From: Clostridia bacterium
Lineage (GTDB): Bacteria; Bacillota; Clostridia; RGIG7378
DNA: 42,955 bases
Assembly: GCA_017559445.1 (NCBI GenBank)
Contig: JAFYSJ010000027.1
Location: 1 to 42,955, forward strand
Direction: 5' to 3'
The notes under the pieces are model-generated. The model did no database searches. It was not told the DNA's origin and was given only the letters and a program-made list of their open reading frames with translations. The translations under genes were made by a program, and so were the position numbers. Numbering within the stretch: the stretch's first letter is position 1; each line of letters begins with the position of its first letter. Shown one piece after another: positions 40,031 to 42,955 of the stretch.

Positions 40031-40933
40031 TTACTTTCCGTATATAAATATTGGATCCTTTTCTTGGAATAGAATCTTAACTATTCCCTTATCGCTAGAA
40101 ATATAAGCTCCCTCTGGATAGTAAAGAATAGTTGTATCTCCCTCTAAGATGTACACATCTCCCTGTGTCTCATGAACCACAACCTGTTTCTCGTAAGTGT
40201 AACCATTAAAGTACTGCTCTGGCAAATATTCCTTTACGTAGGCTGGAACATCATCTAGGCCATATGCTAAATAAAGTGTGTACCTGCCCTGCTCCCCCAT
40301 ATCGAACAACAAGACTTCACCATACTTCTGTACCACAACGTCATTAACATAATCGTATATTATGAAGTACTCCTTATCCATCATCTGCTGGGTCAAAATA
40401 GTATCTACATCTTGGTCAAAGGAGATTTCCTCATGCTCCATGGACAAATAGCTATCCATCATCTGCTTGTATAAGAATTTAGCTCCTGCCTCCCCTTGAG
40501 TAAACCAATTAAATCCCACAAGACACATCCACAAAAAGGCAAGCACTAATCCTATTCTCAAGGTAAATCTCAAAAGCTGGCTTTTGCCGTAACCGCCCTT
40601 CTTAACAAGCTCCCACTTAATGTCATCTAACTTGTCTACCTCTATTTCTCTGACTGCCTTTGTTGGAGCAAACCTATATCTTTCCCCAACTGCACTCTTA
40701 GTCTCTGTGTTGTACAAAAACTCCTGCTTTATCATGGCTCTCTGGCCAACGGGGTTCATGGTAATCCTGTATTCCCTAGCCCTAGTTTCTACGGCTGTTT
40801 CATCCTCCAGCTCCAGGGCGTAGAGCTTATCCTGCTTTGCATTTATAACATGGGGGCTTTTGGCACCCTTTGCCTTAGGGAACTCTGGAAACACAGTGCC
40901 TGTCTTAATTAAATTTATATCAACTTGATTCAT
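40031..40933 (-). CDS. Unknown single-pass membrane protein
   Basis: I do not recognise this 300-residue protein. About 130 cytoplasmic residues rich in charge (KAKGAKSPHV..., KLDDIKWELVKKGGYGKSQLLRF) precede one hydrophobic helix (FTLRIGLVLAFLWMCLVGFNWF, about 125-146). About 150 residues then follow on the outside with many tyrosines and beta-like strands (YFIIYDYVNDVVVQKYGEVLLFDM; VYILEGDTTILYYPEGAYIS). No signal peptide, enzyme motif or cysteine pair is visible. The layout resembles a sensor or assembly factor with an outside domain. The ATG at 40933 has a GGAG site; a GTG two codons before it is too near that site. It is a single gene with no informative neighbours. Confidence 0.75.
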   Translation of the reverse strand: MNQVDINLIKTGTVFPEFPKAKGAKSPHVINAKQDKLYALELEDETAVETRAREYRITMNPVGQRAMIKQEFLYNTETKSAVGERYRFAPTKAVREIEVDKLDDIKWELVKKGGYGKSQLLRFTLRIGLVLAFLWMCLVGFNWFTQGEAGAKFLYKQMMDSYLSMEHEEISFDQDVDTILTQQMMDKEYFIIYDYVNDVVVQKYGEVLLFDMGEQGRYTLYLAYGLDDVPAYVKEYLPEQYFNGYTYEKQVVVHETQGDVYILEGDTTILYYPEGAYISSDKGIVKILFQEKDPIFIYGK

Positions 40934-40985
40934 AGTCACACTCCTCTATGCATCTACCATATCACTTCGAAGTTTTTGTGGCAAT

Positions 40986-41009
40986 AAAAAAGCCCCAACA
41001 ATGTGGGGC
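40986..41009 (-). terminator. Terminator of mscL
   Basis: On the minus strand GCCCCA-CATTGT-TGGGGC (plus 40992-41009) is followed by six Ts. It is 22 bases behind the mscL stop codon. Confidence 0.85.
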
Positions 41010-41031
41010 ATAAATGTCTAAAGCAATAAAA

Positions 41032-41487
41032 TTACTCTGTTACAACCTCAAGCTGAGATGTGCAGGAAGGGCAACGTGTTGCATCGATAGCGATTGTGGA
41101 CTTGCAGTAAGGACAAACCTTAGTTGTAGGAGCTGCAGGAGCCTCAGGCTTCTTGCCTGCATCCTTAATCTTGTTAACAAGTGTAACAAACATAAATACT
41201 ACGAATGCCATAAGGAGGAAGTTAATAACTCCGGAAATGAAGTTACCGTATGCGAAACAAGGAGCGCCAGCTTCCTTAGCTGCCTCAAGAGTAGCATACT
41301 CATTACCATCCAAAGCGATAAACAAATTAACAAAATCAACCTTACCTGTAACCAAGCTAAGTACTGGCATAAACAAATCATCTACCAAAGACTTAACCAA
41401 AGCTGTGAAAGCGGAACCGATGATCATACCAACTGCAAGATCAATCATGTTACCTCTAACAACAAATTTCTTGAACTCTTTAAACAT
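41032..41487 (-). CDS. mscL: Large-conductance mechanosensitive channel MscL with a zinc-ribbon tail
   Basis: Homopentameric channel in the cytoplasmic membrane that opens at high membrane tension and releases solutes on osmotic downshock. The 151 residues begin MFKEFKKFVVRGNMIDLAVGMIIGSAFTALVKSLVDDLFMPVLSLVTG, the first pore helix. FISGVINFLLMAFVVFMFVTLVNKI (about 83-107) is the second helix. The cytoplasmic bundle region usual in the family is replaced by a proline-rich linker and a zinc-ribbon motif, VCPYCKSTIAIDATRCPSC (Cys125, 128, 139, 142). I chose the ATG at 41487 because a GGGGG-type site precedes it and the protein then begins as the family does. The next gene upstream ends 81 bases away. 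Confidence 0.92.
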   Translation of the reverse strand: MFKEFKKFVVRGNMIDLAVGMIIGSAFTALVKSLVDDLFMPVLSLVTGKVDFVNLFIALDGNEYATLEAAKEAGAPCFAYGNFISGVINFLLMAFVVFMFVTLVNKIKDAGKKPEAPAAPTTKVCPYCKSTIAIDATRCPSCTSQLEVVTE

Positions 41488-41568
41488 GGTGAAACCCCCT
41501 AAAATAATAGCTAGTTCTATTTGTAAATAATAAAATAAAACACCGAAAACTGCAACAAAATCTGCCAA

Positions 41569-41823
41569 TTATTTCCACAAAGTTTTGATGGCATCTTCTA
41601 ATCCTGCGGGGCCAACTTGGTACTGGAATAGCCTATTCAAAAGTCTAAGGCATTCCATATAGTCCCTGAACCACGAATTTCCTGTGGCCCATCTCTGTTT
41701 GCCATCCCCACGTATAGAACGAACCATGATCCCATACTTTTCCTTTTTCTCCACCACATAATACAAGAACGCGTATGACGAATGTTCTCCTTGAACTATT
41801 CTCTTATAAACCAACTGCTCCAT
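41569..41823 (-). CDS. Small hypothetical protein, possibly DUF6514-like
   Basis: Protein of 84 residues starting MEQLVYKRIVQGEHSSYAFLYYVVEKKEKYGIMVRSIRGDGKQRW and ending with a helical segment (MECLRLLNRLFQYQVGPAGLEDAIKTLWK). The pattern of a beta sheet with YGI followed by a helix resembles short Clostridia proteins of DUF6514, but I rate that as weak. No membrane segment or cysteine occurs. The ATG at 41823 has a clear GGAGGGG site, which supports translation. It is 81 bases upstream of mscL on the same strand and may be cotranscribed with it. Confidence 0.7.
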   Translation of the reverse strand: MEQLVYKRIVQGEHSSYAFLYYVVEKKEKYGIMVRSIRGDGKQRWATGNSWFRDYMECLRLLNRLFQYQVGPAGLEDAIKTLWK

Positions 41824-41873
41824 AACCCCTCCAAAGTCATGCTAACAGTTCGACAAAAGCCTTTTCAAGGCAT

Positions 41874-41906
41874 AAAAAGACGACATTTGACCTCAAGTGT
41901 CGTCTT
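41874..41906 (-). terminator. Terminator of the PHP phosphatase gene
   Basis: On the minus strand AAGACGACA pairs with TGTCGTCTT (plus 41898-41906 with 41877-41885), lengthened by TTGA/TCAA, and is followed by Ts. It lies 23 bases behind the stop codon. Confidence 0.85.
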
Positions 41907-41929
41907 AAGTGATTGTTTAATTAAAAAGA

Positions 41930-42766
41930 CTAAACCAATGCAATTTCTTCCCACTTGCCGTCAATAATAGCCATAGTGGACTTGTAACCTACATCAATAA
42001 GTCTCTGAATACCGAAATCATGCATGTAGTCGATACTTGTCGGAACGTGGCTATCACTATTAACAGTAATTGGAATCTTACGAATAAAGCATTCCTTAAG
42101 CAGATCATTAGAGGGGTACTGCTCTACTCCTGGTCTAACCTTGCTAACGTTCATCTCAACGATTGTGCCTGCCTCTGCAATCTTCTCGATGTAGGGCATA
42201 ACCAAGGGCTTATACCAAGACTCCTCCCAATCAAAGAATGTCTTGTCAAAATTATTACGACGAACGAGATCTAAGTGGCCTATCATGTCAGGCTTAAGAG
42301 CATCTACCATGTCAACACACTGCTCATAGAACTTCTTAACCAAGTTCTGAGCACCAAGGAACTCAATAGCCTCGCCAAATGACTGCACAGAGCCGTCAAT
42401 GGAGAAATAACGACCTGAATCCTTGTCCAAAAGAACGTGCACACTACCGATTGTATACTCAAGGCCATACTCCTCACGGTGGTTAACCGGTGGAACGCCC
42501 ATATAGTCGCACTCCATGCCAAGGTAGATCTGAATCTGGTCAGCGTATTTAGCCTTTAACCCTAATACTGTATTTCTATAGTCCTCTACTCTGTCCATAT
42601 GCATAAGCCAGCTGCTGTCCGGGTCAGATGCAAGTGGTGCGTGGGAAGAGAAACCCATAGATTTGATCCCGCAGTCAATCGCTGCGCGGACGTATTCTTC
42701 GGGGGCGCCTTTACCATCACAGAAATTAGAATGTACGTGATAATTTGTTTTAATATAGTCTCTCAT
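41930..42766 (-). CDS. PHP-domain phosphatase, histidinol-phosphatase (HisJ/HisK) like
   Basis: PHP-fold metal-dependent phosphatase of 278 residues, most like the monofunctional histidinol-phosphatase of Firmicutes, which converts histidinol phosphate to histidinol. Metal-binding motifs are seen in order: NYHVHSNFCDG near the start, FSSHAPL, the acidic CDYMG at about residue 88, GSVHVL, GHLDLVRR, and NSDSHVPTSI near the end. No other histidine-biosynthesis gene is near, so a different phosphoester substrate is possible. The ATG at 42766 gives the standard start; its ribosome binding site is weak (AGG). Confidence 0.88.
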   Translation of the reverse strand: MRDYIKTNYHVHSNFCDGKGAPEEYVRAAIDCGIKSMGFSSHAPLASDPDSSWLMHMDRVEDYRNTVLGLKAKYADQIQIYLGMECDYMGVPPVNHREEYGLEYTIGSVHVLLDKDSGRYFSIDGSVQSFGEAIEFLGAQNLVKKFYEQCVDMVDALKPDMIGHLDLVRRNNFDKTFFDWEESWYKPLVMPYIEKIAEAGTIVEMNVSKVRPGVEQYPSNDLLKECFIRKIPITVNSDSHVPTSIDYMHDFGIQRLIDVGYKSTMAIIDGKWEEIALV

Positions 42767-42880
42767 GGCCTAAGTTTACCATATACTAATCTATGTGTAC
42801 ATAAAAAACCATTGTTTAAAGAAATTTAGCAGAAATCCGGTTAGTTTTAGCTGAGTGGATGAATGCGTCAATCATAGACA

Positions 42881-42898
42881 GATTGTTCTAAAACAATC
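42881..42898 (+). promoter_or_regulatory. Operator-like palindrome GATTGTT-CTAA-AACAATC
   Basis: A perfect 7-bp inverted repeat around CTAA, which can be extended by AGAC/GTCT past one bulged base, lies 41 bases before the start codon of the gene at the right edge. Its left part ATTGTTCTAAAAC (42882-42894) is identical to 2907-2919 in front of the marR operon. It may be a site of the same or a related regulator. Confidence 0.55.
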
Positions 42899-42938
42899 GT
42901 CTGTTGCCGATAAATCAAGTAAAGGAGATTTGTAAGTA

Positions 42939-42955
42939 ATGGGCGAATGGAAATC
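42939..42955 (+). CDS. 5' end of a gene cut by the window edge
   Basis: An ATG at 42939 is preceded by AAAGGAGATT at the right distance and reads MGEWK before the window ends. Together with the palindrome at 42881-42898 and plus-strand orientation this looks like a real gene start. Five codons are too few to say what it encodes. Confidence 0.45.

Overview
This window looks like a chromosome segment from a Gram-positive, low-to-moderate GC Clostridia member, most likely Lachnospiraceae or a close relative. The evidence is a complete Firmicutes-style S10-spc-alpha ribosomal supercluster, strong GGAGG ribosome binding sites, zinc-type S14, S4, L36 and L24, an ECF-transporter ATPase gene directly after rplQ, sigma-A-type promoters and U-tailed terminators. 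Almost all genes are on the minus strand. The plus-strand exceptions are a marR-DUF1538-PII operon, ychF and the first bases of a gene at the right edge. No genome identity can be read from the sequence alone.

Layout. 1-2880: a rubredoxin gene and a glycogen branching enzyme of the eukaryotic (GH13_8) type, flanked on both sides by arrays of short hairpin modules joined by the pentamer CTAGT. 2875-5685: a promoter with a palindromic operator drives a MarR regulator, a DUF1538 membrane protein and a tandem-domain PII-like protein. 5688-8574: a small lipoprotein, tRNA-Tyr, eukaryotic-type NADP isocitrate dehydrogenase and one EcfA ATPase. 8604-24124: rplQ-rpoA-rpsD-rpsK-rpsM-rpmJ-infA-map-secY-rplO-rpmD-rpsE-rplR-rplF-rpsH-rpsN-rplE-rplX-rplN-rpsQ-rpmC-rplP-rpsC-rplV-rpsS-rplB-rplW-rplD-rplC-rpsJ (listed against the direction of transcription), with a long structured S10 leader and three structured internal spacers. 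adk is missing between secY and map, L22 and L17 are enlarged, and the essential rplP (L16) has an in-frame TGA at codon 9.

24236-36485: a secreted transglutaminase-like surface protein, a GNAT-type acyltransferase, glycogen phosphorylase, a TtcA-like tRNA thiolase, a nucleotidyltransferase, tRNA-Pro with a decayed group II intron fragment lodged right behind its terminator, a HAD phosphatase, tRNA-Glu, thrS, and a homocysteine-methyltransferase-like protein that has lost all three zinc cysteines. 36536-42955: a three-gene TadE/TadG-like pseudopilin operon, ychF, an unknown membrane protein, MscL with a C-terminal zinc ribbon, a small hypothetical protein, a PHP phosphatase, and the start of a gene behind an operator-like palindrome that shares 13 bases with the marR operator.

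How the parts work together: branching enzyme and glycogen phosphorylase both serve glycogen turnover although they are 25 kb apart. The ribosomal cluster is one co-directional unit ended by a strong terminator before ecfA. The best candidates for undescribed biology are the CTAGT hairpin arrays around rubredoxin-glgB, the MarR-DUF1538-double-PII operon with its possibly shared operator, the zinc-less methyltransferase, the S10 leader switch, and the interrupted rplP.
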